The notes: generated by a model not told the origin, from the sequence alone. 64,000 nucleotides of DNA from Thermomonas sp. (GCF_023953935.1 NZ_JAMLIW010000002.1:62001-126000), one strand, 5' to 3'; numbered from the stretch's first letter, positions 8,392 through 19,243 are shown. Program-made: numbers and translations.

Positions 8392-9219
8392 GTGTCAGGG
8401 ACAATTCGAACTTTGCGGCGGTCGCCCGGGTGGCCGTGCCGTCGCGAATCGCCCGGTGCGCGCCTCGACCCATTCCCGGAAGCGATCCGACCCCAACGCC
8501 CGCTGTTGCCTCAGGTAGCACCGGATTTCCGCAACCATGTCATCCGCTAGAGCCTCATCGAAGAAGCTGCGATAGGCCATCGCGCGTGACTCCGGGTCGG
8601 GACCGAGCGCCAGGTAGCAGGCGTGCGGGCTCAGCAGTGGATCGCGAGTGCGGCCGACGTTCGCACGATGGCTCGACCATAGGTAGTCCGCCGGCTGCGC
8701 CGCGATCCAGGCGCGCACCGGATTGAGTTCGATGTAGCGGCTGCAGGCGAGGAAATAGGCGTCCGAAGCCACCAGACAAGCCTTGTACCGCCCTTCCCAC
8801 AACGTGCCGGTGCGCCCATGCCGGTGGTTGAACAATCCGGCGTAGTTGCGCGCGAACGTGTGCATCAGCCGCGACATCGCCCCCACCTCGCCCGGCGTCA
8901 TCAACAAATGGACATGATTGTCCATCAACACATAGGCATGCAGTTGGCATCCGAATCGGGCCAATGCCTCCAACAGACACTGCAGGTAATGCTGGCGATC
9001 CTCGTCGTCGAGAAAACAGGGCAACCGATTGTTGCCCCGCTGCACAATGTGCTGCGGGATGCCGGGAAGGTCGGAGCGAGGATGGCGGGCCATACCTGCA
9101 GCGTGCCGCCTTGTACGGTACCGGGCAATCAGGGAAACCAGCAGCCGTCGGTCAGAGATTAGCTCTAAAAATTGTCCATGACACTATTTTCTGTTTTCCC
9201 CAAAATTGTCCCTGACACC
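8392..9219. repeat. GTGTCAGGGACAATT repeats flanking RAYT
   Basis: Copies of GTGTCAGGGACAATT bracket the RAYT gene: one forward at 8392-8406, overlapping the RAYT stop codon, and two inverted downstream at about 9170-9186 (one mismatch) and 9203-9219. The same motif forms a perfect inverted repeat inside icmF at 15268-15357. This is the arrangement expected for REP sequences mobilised by their resident RAYT. Confidence 0.75.
8395..9093 (-). CDS. REP-associated tyrosine transposase (RAYT, IS200/IS605-like)
   Basis: A 232-residue Y1-type transposase. The HUH motif is present as MDNHVHLLM, and the family signatures PGIPQHIVQRGNN, GTLWEGRYKA and YIELNPVRAW are all visible. RAYTs are domesticated single-copy relatives of TnpA that mobilise or maintain REP palindromes. 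Here the gene is flanked by GTGTCAGGGACAATT repeats, and its last codons plus stop are part of the 5'-most copy. The frame is intact, so it may be active. Confidence 0.92.
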   Translation of the reverse strand: MARHPRSDLPGIPQHIVQRGNNRLPCFLDDEDRQHYLQCLLEALARFGCQLHAYVLMDNHVHLLMTPGEVGAMSRLMHTFARNYAGLFNHRHGRTGTLWEGRYKACLVASDAYFLACSRYIELNPVRAWIAAQPADYLWSSHRANVGRTRDPLLSPHACYLALGPDPESRAMAYRSFFDEALADDMVAEIRCYLRQQRALGSDRFREWVEARTGRFATARPPGRPPQSSNCP

Positions 9220-9284
9220 ATTTTCCTGTTGATGTAGCTCAATCAGCAAGCCTTGCCGAACGGAATTACTCCCCGCCTCTACTT

Positions 9285-9353
9285 TCAACTGTCATCTGTC
9301 GCAGAGACTGAAGCTTCCTGTGCGCGATGCAGCACCAACTCCTCCGATGCTCC
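9285..9353 (-). pseudogene. severed 3' end of the DUF5677-like gene
   Basis: Reading the minus strand across the IS3 element's 4-bp target duplication, the gene at 10547-12040 continues here in frame with SEELVLHRAQEASVSATDDS and then a stop at 9285. This stretch is therefore the original C-terminal coding end, now separated from its gene by the 1.2-kb insertion and not translated as part of it. Confidence 0.75.
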
Positions 9354-9422
9354 CGTAAGCTTCCCCTTATCGCGAACACCTGAGAAGTAGAACTTTCTGG
9401 CATCTTTCCGCCAGGAGGTTCC

Positions 9423-9689
9423 ATGAAGAAATCGAAGTTCACCGAGGCGCAGATCGTCTCGACCCTGAAGCAAGGCGATGCCGGCGTGCCGATCAAGGAT
9501 CTGTGCCGACAGGCCGGAATCAGCACCGCCACGTACTACCAGTGGAAGTCGAAGTACGGCGGCATGGAGGCGTCGGATCTGCGGCGGGTCAAGGATCTGG
9601 AAGCCGAGAACGCCAAGCTCAAGCGGATGTACGCCGAGCTGGCGCTGGACAACGCGGCGATGAAGGAGTTGATCGCAAAAAAATTGTAG
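9423..9689 (+). CDS. IS3-family transposase OrfA
   Basis: An 88-residue helix-turn-helix protein that binds the element's ends (FTEAQIVSTLKQGDAGVPIK, then AGISTATYYQWKSKYGG), with a C-terminal leucine-zipper-like coil (DLEAENAKLKRMYAELAL). A run of seven A (9677-9683) just before its TAG allows -1 frameshifting into orfB to make the OrfAB transposase. A strong GGAGG ribosome site lies upstream of the ATG. Confidence 0.93.
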   Translation: MKKSKFTEAQIVSTLKQGDAGVPIKDLCRQAGISTATYYQWKSKYGGMEASDLRRVKDLEAENAKLKRMYAELALDNAAMKELIAKKL

Positions 9690-10537
9690 GGCCGGCGCAG
9701 AAGCGCGAGGCGGTTCGCTTCCTGATGGAGACGCAGGGACGCCCGCTTCGCCGAGCCTGCGGCTGTGTCGGCCTGTCGCGCTCGGCTTGGTATGCGCCGC
9801 CATTGGATTGGACGGTGCGTGATGCCGAGTTGATCGCTGCCCTGGCGAAGCTGGTGGAGGAGCGGCCCAGCCGCGGGTACGGAAAGTGTTGCCAACGCTT
9901 GGAGAGAAGCCATCCGCATTGGAACGACAAGCGCATTTACCGGGTGTACTGCGCGATGAAGCTCAACTTGCGCCGGGCGGCCTCGCGCCGCCTGCCCAAG
10001 CGCGAGCGCGTGCCGCTGTACGTGCCGGAGCACCCTGACACAGTCTGGTCCGCCGACTTCATGCTGGATGCACTGGCCTGCGGCCGCAGCTTCCGCACCT
10101 TCAACATCATCGACGACTTCAACCGGGAGATCGTGCATATCGAAGTGGACACCTCGATCACGTCACAACGGCTGGTTCGCATCTTCGAGCAGATCCGTCA
10201 GGAACGACCGCTGCCGCAGGTGCTGCGCACCGACAACGGCCCCGAGTTCCTGGGGGATGCGTTCACCGCGTGGGCCAAGGCCCACGGCATGGCCATCCAG
10301 TACATCCAGCCCGGCAAGCCCAACCAGAACGCCTACATCGAACGCTTCAACCGCACCTATCGCGAAGACGTGCTCGACCAGTACATGTTCGCTCGACTGG
10401 ACGACGTACGTGAAGCCACGTGGCGGTTCCTCATCGACTACAACGAGCACCGCGAGCACGACGCACTCAACGGCATGACACCCATCGAGTACCGCAATCT
10501 ATCCGCCAGATGTTCTACTTCTGAAATGTACGCTTGA
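9680..10537 (+). CDS. IS3-family transposase OrfB (DDE integrase domain)
   Basis: Catalytic part of the OrfAB transposase, made by -1 slippage at A7 (9677-9683). The open frame itself extends back to 9503. The rve integrase core has the full DDE triad: D in VWSADFMLDAL, D in RTDNGPEF, and E in NAYIERFNRTYRED. The stop at 10535-10537 lies inside the right inverted repeat, so the frame uses the whole element. No inactivating mutation is seen. Confidence 0.9.
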   Translation, partial: KIVGPAQKREAVRFLMETQGRPLRRACGCVGLSRSAWYAPPLDWTVRDAELIAALAKLVEERPSRGYGKCCQRLERSHPHWNDKRIYRVYCAMKLNLRRAASRRLPKRERVPLYVPEHPDTVWSADFMLDALACGRSFRTFNIIDDFNREIVHIEVDTSITSQRLVRIFEQIRQERPLPQVLRTDNGPEFLGDAFTAWAKAHGMAIQYIQPGKPNQNAYIERFNRTYREDVLDQYMFARLDDVREATWRFLIDYNEHREHDALNGMTPIEYRNLSARCSTSEMYA

Positions 10538-10546
10538 CGGGGGAGC

Positions 10547-12040
10547 TTACGCTCCCGCGTAGACTTTATCGACATCGGCACAAATTCTATTGAATAGACC
10601 CACCGCATCTTCAAGGACATCCTCCATGGGGCGCTGAATACCTCTAGGAACGCGGTGCAGTCTATGTAGTGGATTTATACACGTGGCCAATGAGGCATCC
10701 CTGATCGCAGACCAGCTTCCATGCACGAACGCAGACGACCATCCGTAATATGCATCGTATTCATATTTGACATCAGCGTACTCAGCCATCTTGCGCAGAT
10801 CAAGATCGCACCAATGCCCAAGGTCAACAGCTACAAACTCCTCAGAAGCGTCTTCATTGGCAATAATTGCCAGCGCCTTTTCACTCAAGAACTTCGGCGG
10901 AACCACTGCATCGTCAAACTTCAACAAAGCAAGTTTTGCTTGACCAATACCAAATTGCCTAAAACGAGCCCAAAGGACATCGTCATTCCGAGCGATCAGA
11001 TATGACAAGGTGATCCGACACTCCGCCAGACTCCTGAGAAGCAAGCGTCCACTGATGCCAATCCGATTTCTTCCATGCATCACTTCAAGCAAAAGGTTGC
11101 CCGCAAATAGTGCTATCCCGAAGACCGCATCAAATCGCGCATCAACGCCTGTAGTCGCTTGCACCTGCGAAAAACGCTCGACCAACTCGTATTGCTTCTC
11201 AAACCAAGACTTTTGAAGTTTCTCTTCGTCAAATAAGAGAACAGGCGAATCATCGCCTACACCTTCATAGGGGGCGCACTGACTACGCTCGAGGCATTCC
11301 ATCCAGAACGAATTGCACCAAGGAGATTCAATCTCCTCTTCGTTAGGCGACATCACCCTAAAAGCCATCTCGGCCGCACGAATCGAAGGCCTTATGTAGC
11401 GCATCTCCTCAGCTTCAGGCGTTAGATCCAGATATCTCAAAAGGTTTTTGATCATGTCCGCAGGGAATTGGGCCTTGCCTGCGCCAATCTTGAACATCAA
11501 TGTCAGCCAACGAATGTCCGTAGATTGCTGAGACTGGTGATCCAAGCACCCACCAACCGCTGCTACGAGTGCAGCACCATCCGTTTCCGTAGGCTCAACA
11601 TTCAATGCAGATACCCAACGGTCACGTGCAGGAATCCCCTCAAACAACAGCAAAGGCCTAAGCGCCGATAGACCCGCCGGGTGCTCAAGCAGAATCGCGC
11701 TCAGATGCTCGATACTGCCTGGGAACAACTCCAGCGCTGAATGCGTTAAGTCGAATTCTTTGGCATCACCTTGTGCATGTGCCGACTTGCACAACTGCTC
11801 CGCAATTTGGAGGAACATATGAAGCAAATCTTCTCGTGGAAGCGCATTTGCAGCCAGTGCTGCCCAAAGAACCTCAGGGAGGCGATTATTGACCCACGAG
11901 GAAAATTTCATTTTTTCCTGCGGAAGCATGTGCAACATAGGCGGAAGCAGCTTCTTCCCAATCATCTTGTGCTGCGAAAGCGCACTGTTGTTGCTTTTCG
12001 AGCGATTTCGACGCTTTGTTTTTCCACGCTTCTTATTCAT
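10547..12040 (-). CDS. DUF5677-like protein, 3'-truncated by IS3 element
   Basis: 497 residues from the ATG at 12040 (MNKKRGKTKRRNRSK, a basic start) to a TAA supplied by the end of the IS element. The C-terminal third (LLRSLAECRITLSYLIARND, then WARFRQFGIGQAKLALLKF) resembles the DUF5677 family, of unknown function; the rest is helical and unrecognised. Removing the element restores an ending 18 residues longer. The gene is clearly AT-richer than its neighbours, which points to horizontal acquisition. The truncated product may or may not be functional. Confidence 0.7.
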   Translation of the reverse strand: MNKKRGKTKRRNRSKSNNSALSQHKMIGKKLLPPMLHMLPQEKMKFSSWVNNRLPEVLWAALAANALPREDLLHMFLQIAEQLCKSAHAQGDAKEFDLTHSALELFPGSIEHLSAILLEHPAGLSALRPLLLFEGIPARDRWVSALNVEPTETDGAALVAAVGGCLDHQSQQSTDIRWLTLMFKIGAGKAQFPADMIKNLLRYLDLTPEAEEMRYIRPSIRAAEMAFRVMSPNEEEIESPWCNSFWMECLERSQCAPYEGVGDDSPVLLFDEEKLQKSWFEKQYELVERFSQVQATTGVDARFDAVFGIALFAGNLLLEVMHGRNRIGISGRLLLRSLAECRITLSYLIARNDDVLWARFRQFGIGQAKLALLKFDDAVVPPKFLSEKALAIIANEDASEEFVAVDLGHWCDLDLRKMAEYADVKYEYDAYYGWSSAFVHGSWSAIRDASLATCINPLHRLHRVPRGIQRPMEDVLEDAVGLFNRICADVDKVYAGA

Positions 12041-12065
12041 AGCTTCACTGCCCCTTGTCAAATTA

Positions 12066-12087
12066 AGGGCCCGCTTCAGCGGGCCCT
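12066..12087 (-). terminator. stem-loop terminator after icmF
   Basis: A perfect 8-bp stem GGGCCCGC / GCGGGCCC with a 4-base loop, followed on the minus strand by TTAATTT. It lies 30 bp beyond the icmF stop and just upstream of the DUF5677-like gene, so it should end icmF transcription and insulate the acquired gene. Confidence 0.7.
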
Positions 12088-12116
12088 CGTAGACAGCGGT
12101 AATGCCGAGATTGAAA

Positions 12117-15100
12117 TTACATATTCCGCCGGTACTCCCCACCCACCTCATACAACGCATGGCTGATCTGCCCCAGCGAATGCGTCTTCACCGCTTCCAC
12201 CAGCGATTCAAACACATTCCGGCGCTCCCGTGCCGTCGCCTTTAGATAGGCAAGTCCACTGCCCGCCCGTGGTTCGACAAGCTCACCACGAACGGGGGTG
12301 ATGTCATTGCGGTTGGCTTGGAACGCGGCCACGTTCTCGATCTGCTGCCCCTTCTCCCCTTCGGTCGAGCGGATCAGCTCGATCTCGGTGGCGATCTCGC
12401 CGCCGTGCTCCTTCGGCAGGAAGGTGTTGACGCCGACCAGCGGCAGGCTGCCGTCGTGCTTCTTGCGCTCGTAGTACAGCGATTCTTCCTGGATCTTGCC
12501 GCGCTGGTACATGGTGTCCATCGCGCCGAGCACGCCGCCGCGCTCGCTGATCGCCTCGAACTCCTTGTAGACGGCCTCTTCCACCAGATCGGTGAGGTAT
12601 TCCACCGCGAAGCTGCCCTGCCAGGGGTTCTCGCAGAAGTTCAGCCCCAGCTCCTTGTTGATGATCATCTGGATCGCCACCGCGCGCCGCACGCTCTCTT
12701 CGGTCGGCGTGGTGATCGCCTCGTCATAGGCATTGGTGTGCAGCGAATTGCAGTTGTCGAACAGCGCGTACAGCGCTTGCAAGGTGGTGCGGATGTCGTT
12801 GAACTGGATTTCCTGCGCGTGCAGGCTGCGGCCGCTGGTCTGGATGTGGTACTTCATCATCTGGCTGCGCGGACTGGCACCGTAGCGCTCGCGCATCGCC
12901 CGCGCCCAGATCCGGCGGGCGACACGGCCGATCACCGTGTATTCCGGGTCCATGCCGTTGCTGAAGAAGAAGCTCAGGTTCGGCGCGAAATCGTCGATCT
13001 TCATCCCGCGCGCCAGGTAGTACTCGACGATGGTGAAACCGTTGGACAGCGTGAAGGCCAGCTGCGAAATCGGGTTCGCGCCGGCCTCGGCGATGTGGTA
13101 GCCGGAGATCGACACCGAGTAGAAATTGCGCACGCCGTGATCGACGAAATACTGCTGGATGTCGCCCATCATCCGCAGCGCGAACTCGGTGCTGAAGATG
13201 CAGGTGTTCTGCGCCTGATCTTCCTTCAGGATGTCGGCCTGCACCGTGCCGCGCACGGTTTTCAGCGTCTCGGTCTTGATCCGGGCGTAGGTTTCAGAAT
13301 CGACCAGCTGGTCGCCGGTCATGCCGAGGAAGGCCAGACCGAGGCCGTCGTTCCCGTCCGGCAGATCGCCGTGGTAGATCGGGCGCTGGCGGTCGGCAAA
13401 GAAAGCCTCGATCCGACGCTGCGCGCCGTTCCAGCGGTCGCCGTCGGCCTTGAGGTATTTCTCCACCTGCTGGTCGATGGCGGTGTTCATGAACATCGCC
13501 AGGATAATCGGCGCCGGGCCGTTGATCGTCATCGACACCGAGGTATTGGGCGCGCACAGGTCGAAGCCGGAATACAGCTTCTTCATCGCGTCCAGGGTCG
13601 GCACGTTGACCCCGGAATTGCCGATCTTGCCGTACACGTCAGGGCGCGGCGCCGGGTCCTCGCCGTACAGGGTGACGCTGTCGAAGGCGGTGGACAGGCG
13701 CGCCGCGGGCAGCCCGGTCGACAGGTAATGGAAGCGGCGGTTGGTGCGCTCGGGCGTGCCCTCGCCAGCGAACATGCGGATCGGATCCTCGCCGCTGCGG
13801 CGGTAGGGATACACCCCGCCGGTGTAGGGATAGCTGCCCGGCAGGTTTTCCTTGCCGAGAAAAGTCAGCAGCTCGCCCCAGCTCTTGTAGGTCGGCGCGG
13901 CGATCTTGGGCACCTGCTGGTGGCTGAGCGATTCGCGATAGTTTTCGACCCGGATGGCCTTGCCGCGCACCTCGTATTCGTTGGCCGCATCGACGATCGA
14001 CTTCAGCCGCGCCGGCCACTCGCGCAGCTGGCGCAGGTTCTCGGCCGCCAGCGTCTGCACGGCCTCGTTGTAGCGCTGGCGCAGGGTGAGCAGGGAGCGG
14101 TCGGCGTCCTGAGCCCCTCTCCCCTCGGGAGAGGGGTTGGGGTGAGGGCTCGACACATCTGAATTCGCTCCGCCCGCCGAACCCTCACCCTCGGTCCCTC
14201 TCCCGGGGGGAGAGGGAAGCAAAGCATCGACGTTGTACAACTCCAGCGCCTTCGGCTGCTTGACATCCCCCAACTCTTTCAGCGCCTGCCACAGCGACTG
14301 CGCGCGGTCGGCGATTTCGGCCTGGGTTTCGATCTGGCGGTTGATCGCCCTGCCCTGCTCGGCGATCTCGGCCAGATAACGCACCCGGCTGCCTGGAATC
14401 AGCACGGTGGCGCGGGGCTCCTTCAGGGTGGTGTCGATTTCAGGTTTGAAATTGCAGTGGGCGGACCCACGCTGCCACGCATCTTCCAGCGCCAGCCCGG
14501 ACTTCTCGCGCAGCAGACGGCACAGGTTCACGAACATCCAGTTCAGGCCGGGGTCGTTGAACTGGCTGGCGATGGTCGGATACACCGGCACCTGTTCTTC
14601 GGGCAGGTCGAACTTGACGTGGTTGCGCCGCCACTGCTTGCGCACATCGCGCAGCGCGTCCTCGGCCCCGCGCCGGTCGTACTTGTTGAGCACGATCAGA
14701 TCGGCGTAATCGAGCATGTCGATCTTTTCCAGCTGGCTGGCCGCGCCGTAGTCGCTGGTCATCACGTAGGTCGAAAAATCAACCAGATCGACGATCTCCG
14801 AATCGCTTTGGCCGATGCCCGCGGTCTCGACGATCACCAGGTCGAAACCCAGCGACTTGAGCAGGCCGATGCAGTCGCGCAGAACCGCATTGGTCGCCAC
14901 GTGCTGGCGACGGGTCGCCATCGAGCGCATGAACACGCGCTTGCTGCGCAGCGAGTTCATGCGGATGCGGTCGCCCAGCAGCGCGCCGCCGGTGCGGCGC
15001 CGGGTCGGATCGACCGAGATCACCGCGATGTGCATCTGCGGGAAACAGGCCAGGAACCGGTTGAGCAATTCATCGGTCACCGAGGACTTGCCGGCGCCGC

Positions 15101-15794
15101 CGGTGCCGGTGATGCCGATCACCGGCGTGCGAGACCGCCGTGATTCGTGAGACCCTGTGGCCCACGCGGCGCGGAGCCGGGCAAGCTCCGCTTCAGGAAT
15201 CAGGCCATCTTCGATGGCGCTAAGCAGTCGCCCGATGCCGATCTCGTCATCGAACGCCGGCTTTTGTGAAAAGGTGTCAGGGACAATTTCCCCAACCGCG
15301 CTCGGTGCTGCCTGTGCTGCCTGTCCGGACGCGCGAAATTGTCCCTGACACCTTTTCGCGCGGGCGATCACGTCCTCGATCATCGGCACCAGCCCCATGT
15401 GCATGCCGTCGTTGGGGTGGTAGATGCGTTCGACGCCGTAGGCTTGAAGCTCGCGGATTTCCTCCGGCGTGATGGTGCCGCCGCCGCCGCCGACCACGCG
15501 GATGTGGCCGGCGCCGCGTTCGCGCAGCATGTCCACCATGTACTTGAAGTACTCCATGTGCCCGCCCTGATAGGACGACAGCGCGATCGCATCGGCATCT
15601 TCCTGCAAGGCCGCGCGCACCACGTCCTCGACGCTGCGATTGTGTCCGAGGTGGATCACTTCCGCACCCTGCGCCTGGATCAGGCGGCGCATGATGTTGA
15701 TCGCGGCATCATGCCCGTCGAACAGGCTGGCGGCGGTGACGAAACGCAGCGGCGGCGACTTGGCGTCCTGCGGGGCGGATGCGGGGCTGTTCAT
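12117..15794 (-). CDS. icmF: fused acyl-CoA mutase IcmF (isobutyryl-CoA mutase type) with in-frame repeat insertions
   Basis: A 1225-residue adenosylcobalamin enzyme that rearranges branched acyl-CoAs; known IcmFs act on isobutyryl/n-butyryl-CoA and on isovaleryl/pivalyl-CoA. Order: B12-binding domain (about 15-145; [23 protein letters not shown]), G-protein chaperone domain (about 220-480; P-loop [20 protein letters not shown]), then the mutase barrel (about 590-1150). It is longer than the roughly 1090 residues usual for IcmF. Three dispersed repeats contribute residues about 147-176, 525-560 and 1166-1177, mostly in linkers. The frame is unbroken, so the enzyme is probably still made. Confidence 0.9.
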   Translation of the reverse strand: MNSPASAPQDAKSPPLRFVTAASLFDGHDAAINIMRRLIQAQGAEVIHLGHNRSVEDVVRAALQEDADAIALSSYQGGHMEYFKYMVDMLRERGAGHIRVVGGGGGTITPEEIRELQAYGVERIYHPNDGMHMGLVPMIEDVIARAKRCQGQFRASGQAAQAAPSAVGEIVPDTFSQKPAFDDEIGIGRLLSAIEDGLIPEAELARLRAAWATGSHESRRSRTPVIGITGTGGAGKSSVTDELLNRFLACFPQMHIAVISVDPTRRRTGGALLGDRIRMNSLRSKRVFMRSMATRRQHVATNAVLRDCIGLLKSLGFDLVIVETAGIGQSDSEIVDLVDFSTYVMTSDYGAASQLEKIDMLDYADLIVLNKYDRRGAEDALRDVRKQWRRNHVKFDLPEEQVPVYPTIASQFNDPGLNWMFVNLCRLLREKSGLALEDAWQRGSAHCNFKPEIDTTLKEPRATVLIPGSRVRYLAEIAEQGRAINRQIETQAEIADRAQSLWQALKELGDVKQPKALELYNVDALLPSPPGRGTEGEGSAGGANSDVSSPHPNPSPEGRGAQDADRSLLTLRQRYNEAVQTLAAENLRQLREWPARLKSIVDAANEYEVRGKAIRVENYRESLSHQQVPKIAAPTYKSWGELLTFLGKENLPGSYPYTGGVYPYRRSGEDPIRMFAGEGTPERTNRRFHYLSTGLPAARLSTAFDSVTLYGEDPAPRPDVYGKIGNSGVNVPTLDAMKKLYSGFDLCAPNTSVSMTINGPAPIILAMFMNTAIDQQVEKYLKADGDRWNGAQRRIEAFFADRQRPIYHGDLPDGNDGLGLAFLGMTGDQLVDSETYARIKTETLKTVRGTVQADILKEDQAQNTCIFSTEFALRMMGDIQQYFVDHGVRNFYSVSISGYHIAEAGANPISQLAFTLSNGFTIVEYYLARGMKIDDFAPNLSFFFSNGMDPEYTVIGRVARRIWARAMRERYGASPRSQMMKYHIQTSGRSLHAQEIQFNDIRTTLQALYALFDNCNSLHTNAYDEAITTPTEESVRRAVAIQMIINKELGLNFCENPWQGSFAVEYLTDLVEEAVYKEFEAISERGGVLGAMDTMYQRGKIQEESLYYERKKHDGSLPLVGVNTFLPKEHGGEIATEIELIRSTEGEKGQQIENVAAFQANRNDITPVRGELVEPRAGSGLAYLKATARERRNVFESLVEAVKTHSLGQISHALYEVGGEYRRNM
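12266..12300. repeat. GGTTCGACAAGCTCACCACGAACGG-type repeat inside icmF
   Basis: A copy of the palindrome-forming repeat also found at about 43700-43731 and, inverted, at 43785-43813. Here it lies in the icmF coding region and encodes [12 protein letters not shown] near the C-terminus without breaking the frame. Confidence 0.75.
14115..14220. repeat. paired CCCTCTCCC-type palindromes inside icmF
   Basis: Two inverted copies of a CCCTCTCCC...GGGAGAGGG...GGGTGAGGG unit, separated by about 35 bp. They encode a Pro/Gly/Ser-rich insert ([12 protein letters not shown] on one side, [14 protein letters not shown] on the other) between the GTPase and mutase domains. The same unit occurs in arrays near 44.5-45.4 kb. 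Confidence 0.8.
15268..15357. repeat. RAYT-type inverted repeat inside icmF
   Basis: A perfect 23-bp inverted repeat (15268-15290 and 15335-15357), each arm containing GTGTCAGGGACAATT, with a 44-bp spacer. It matches the repeats flanking the RAYT gene at 8.4-9.2 kb. It encodes about 30 in-frame residues in the linker between the B12-binding and GTPase domains. Confidence 0.85.
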
Positions 15795-15875
15795 GGACGG
15801 TTGTACACATCTTCAGGTTGACCCTTTAGTGTAGCGCGCAAGTCTGAACGTCCCTTTCCCTCGGAGCATGTCGTC

Positions 15876-16703
15876 ATGGCGCAACGTATCTGGCTTTCCC
15901 TCGCCATCGCTGGCGCCGTCACATTGGGCGCTTCCGCCCAGGCGGCGCAATCGCGGACGTCCGCAGCCGCGCCGGAGATCCAGCTGCTGGGCGAGGTCCA
16001 CGACAGCGCCGCCGGCCATGCCGCGCGCGCCGAGCTGCTGCGCGCCAAGCTCGAAGCCGGCTGGCGGCCGGCGATCGCCATGGAGCAATTCGACACCGAG
16101 CAGCAGCCGGCGCTGGACGCGGCGATGCGCGAGTGCCGTGACGCCGACTGCGTGGTGGCCCGGGTGATCACCGGCAAGTCCGGCTGGACCTGGGACTACT
16201 ACAAACCAGTGATCACACTGGCGCTCGAATACCACCTGCCGCTGTATGCGGCCAACCTGTCGCGCGGTGCGGCCTCGAAAGTGGTCAAGGAAGGTTTTGC
16301 CGCGGCGCTGTCGCCCGAGCTCATGGCCCGCTACCACCTCGATACCCTCCCGGAAGACGTCCTGAAAGCACAGGAAACCGAAGTCCGCGACAGCCACTGC
16401 GGCGTCCTGCCAGAACAATTCGTGACCCCGATGGCCAAGGCCCAGATCGCCCGCGACGTGGTGATGGCCGACACCCTGCGCCAGCACGCCGACCACGGCA
16501 TCGTCCTGATCGCCGGCAACGGCCACACCCGCGGCGACATCGCGGTGGCCTACTGGCTGCGGCAGCAGGGCTTGCCGGCGCATGCGGTCGGTTTCATCGA
16601 ACCCGATGCGGCGCCCGAGCGCTTCGATGAAGTCCACCGGATTCCGAAAACCGTGCGCCCCGATCCTTGCGCGCAATTCCAGCCGCCGAAGTCCGGAAAC
16701 TGA
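15876..16703 (+). CDS. ChaN-family (Tiki-fold) haem-binding-type exported protein
   Basis: 275 residues with an N-terminal Sec signal peptide (IWLSLAIAGAVTLGASAQA). The ChaN/EreA-like fold is shown by IQLLGEVHDSAAG, IAMEQFD, WDYYKPVITLALEYHLPLYAAN and the C-terminal IAGNGHTRGDIAVAYWL, with the conserved Glu and His positions. ChaN homologues bind haem and are linked to iron uptake; the actual ligand here is unknown. It is transcribed divergently from icmF (81-bp gap) and upstream of the leucine dehydrogenase gene. Confidence 0.82.
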   Translation: MAQRIWLSLAIAGAVTLGASAQAAQSRTSAAAPEIQLLGEVHDSAAGHAARAELLRAKLEAGWRPAIAMEQFDTEQQPALDAAMRECRDADCVVARVITGKSGWTWDYYKPVITLALEYHLPLYAANLSRGAASKVVKEGFAAALSPELMARYHLDTLPEDVLKAQETEVRDSHCGVLPEQFVTPMAKAQIARDVVMADTLRQHADHGIVLIAGNGHTRGDIAVAYWLRQQGLPAHAVGFIEPDAAPERFDEVHRIPKTVRPDPCAQFQPPKSGN

Positions 16704-16874
16704 GCCACGGCGGCGATTCCGTACCACGGCGTACGGCAGGTTCGTTTCAGGCGATGGACTACAATGGGCGGCTGCGGCAGGACGAATGACCGTCTCGCCG
16801 TCGGCACTTCCGCCATCGTCCACCCCTGCCGCCGGTTCCGTCGCCTACTGTGCGACGCCGGCCGGAGCCACGCC

Positions 16875-17975
<1,101 letters not shown>

Positions 17976-17985
17976 TCGCCGAAAA

Positions 17986-18058
17986 GGGGTCAGGTTCACT
18001 TTTCAGCCTGCCCTCTTGCCGACTTCGTTCTCCGTTTTCGAAAACTGAACCTGACCCC
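17986..18058. repeat. GGGGTCAGGTTCA inverted repeat
   Basis: Perfect 13-bp arms (17986-17998 and 18046-18058) in the short gap between leucine dehydrogenase and isovaleryl-CoA dehydrogenase. It resembles the GTGTCAGGGACA family but has a different core, so it probably belongs to a second REP family. It could fold into a hairpin within the mRNA linking the two genes. Confidence 0.75.
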
Positions 18059-18082
18059 ATTTCAGAGCAGGATCCGACCGCC

Positions 18083-19243
18083 ATGCGTCCATTTCCCCTC
18101 GGCGAAGACATCGATGCCCTGCGCGAGGCGGTGGCCCGTTTCGCCGACACCGAAATCGCGCCGCGTGCGGCCAAGGCCGACGAGGACAACTGGTTCCCGC
18201 AGGAGCTGTGGCCCAAGCTGGGCGAGCTGGGCCTGCTGGGGATGACCGTCCCCGCCGAATTCGGCGGCAGCGGCATGGGCTACCTCGCCCACCTCGTCGC
18301 GATGGAAGAAATCAGCCGCGCCTCCGGTTCGATCGGCCTGTCCTACGGCGCGCATTCCAACCTCTGCGTCAACAACCTGTACGCCAACGGCAACGACGCA
18401 CAGCGCAGCAAGTACCTGCCGAAGCTGTGCAGCGGCGAATACAAGGGCGCGCTGGCGATGAGCGAGCCGGGCGCCGGCTCCGACGTGGTCGGCTCGATGG
18501 CCTGCCGCGCCGAGCTCAAGGGCGACGTGTGGCTGGCCAACGGCAACAAGATGTGGATCACCAACGGCCCCGAGGCCGACGTGCTGATCGTCTACATGCG
18601 CACCGCCGGCCGCGAGCACGGCAGCAAGTGCATGACCGCCTTCCTCGTCGAAAAAGGCATGCCGGGGTTTTCCACCGCGCAGAAGCTGGACAAGCTGGGC
18701 ATGCGCGGCAGCAATACCTGCGAGCTGGTGTTCGAGAATTGCGAGATCCCGCAGGACAACGTGCTGGGTGAGGTCAACAACGGCGTCAAGGTGTTGATGA
18801 GCGGTCTGAATACCGAACGTCTGGTGCTCTCCGGTGGCCCGATCGGCCTGATGCAGGCCGCGCTCGACATCGCCCTGCCATATGTGCGCGAGCGTCGCCA
18901 GTTCGGCCAGGCCATCGGCACCTTCGAACTGATGCAGGCCAAGATCGCCGACATGTATACCGCGCTGCAATCCTCGCGCGCCTTCGCCTATCAGGTGGCG
19001 CGCGACTATGACGCCGGCCACAAGAGCCGGATCGACGCCGCCGCCTGCCTGCTGCACGCCTCTGAGGCGGCGGTGCAAGTGGCGCTGGAAGCCATCCAGT
19101 CCCTCGGCGGCAACGGCTACATCAACGAATTCGCCACCGGGCGGATTTTGCGCGACGCCAAGCTCTACGCCATCGGCGCCGGCACCAACGAGATCCGCCG
19201 GATGCTGATCGGGCGGGAGTTGTTTGATGGGCGTGATTGGTGA
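18083..19243 (+). CDS. liuA: isovaleryl-CoA dehydrogenase
   Basis: A 386-residue FAD acyl-CoA dehydrogenase oxidising isovaleryl-CoA to 3-methylcrotonyl-CoA in leucine degradation. Key segments: [26 protein letters not shown], the isovaleryl-type catalytic Glu in [15 protein letters not shown] (placed as in human IVD rather than near the C-terminus), [15 protein letters not shown] and [17 protein letters not shown]. The last codons and the TGA lie in the GATTGGTGA repeat, so the protein ends in RDW. The next leucine genes lie farther downstream. Confidence 0.93.
   Translation: MRPFPLGEDIDALREAVARFADTEIAPRAAKADEDNWFPQELWPKLGELGLLGMTVPAEFGGSGMGYLAHLVAMEEISRASGSIGLSYGAHSNLCVNNLYANGNDAQRSKYLPKLCSGEYKGALAMSEPGAGSDVVGSMACRAELKGDVWLANGNKMWITNGPEADVLIVYMRTAGREHGSKCMTAFLVEKGMPGFSTAQKLDKLGMRGSNTCELVFENCEIPQDNVLGEVNNGVKVLMSGLNTERLVLSGGPIGLMQAALDIALPYVRERRQFGQAIGTFELMQAKIADMYTALQSSRAFAYQVARDYDAGHKSRIDAAACLLHASEAAVQVALEAIQSLGGNGYINEFATGRILRDAKLYAIGAGTNEIRRMLIGRELFDGRDW

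Larger units (their letters stand above)
9354..10551 (+). mobile_element. IS3-family insertion sequence (about 1.2 kb)
   Basis: The ends are imperfect inverted repeats of about 45 bp: the left begins CGTAAGCTTCCCC, the right ends GGGGGAGCTTACG, and both continue inward to a shared GAAGTAGAAC block. A direct CTCC duplication lies just outside (9350-9353 and 10552-10555). Inside are orfA and orfB joined by an A7 slippery site. Length and layout fit the IS407-like branch. The short target duplication and intact frames suggest fairly recent transposition. Confidence 0.85.

Noticed and set aside
9381-10523. IS3 element ends placed at the inner GAAGTAGAAC repeats
   Set aside because: Outer CGTAAGC...GCTTACG repeats with a CTCC duplication extend the inverted repeat and include the orfB stop, so 9354-10551 is the better boundary.
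12318-14162. 614-codon plus-strand frame inside icmF
   Set aside because: Antisense to a well-supported mutase; no motif.
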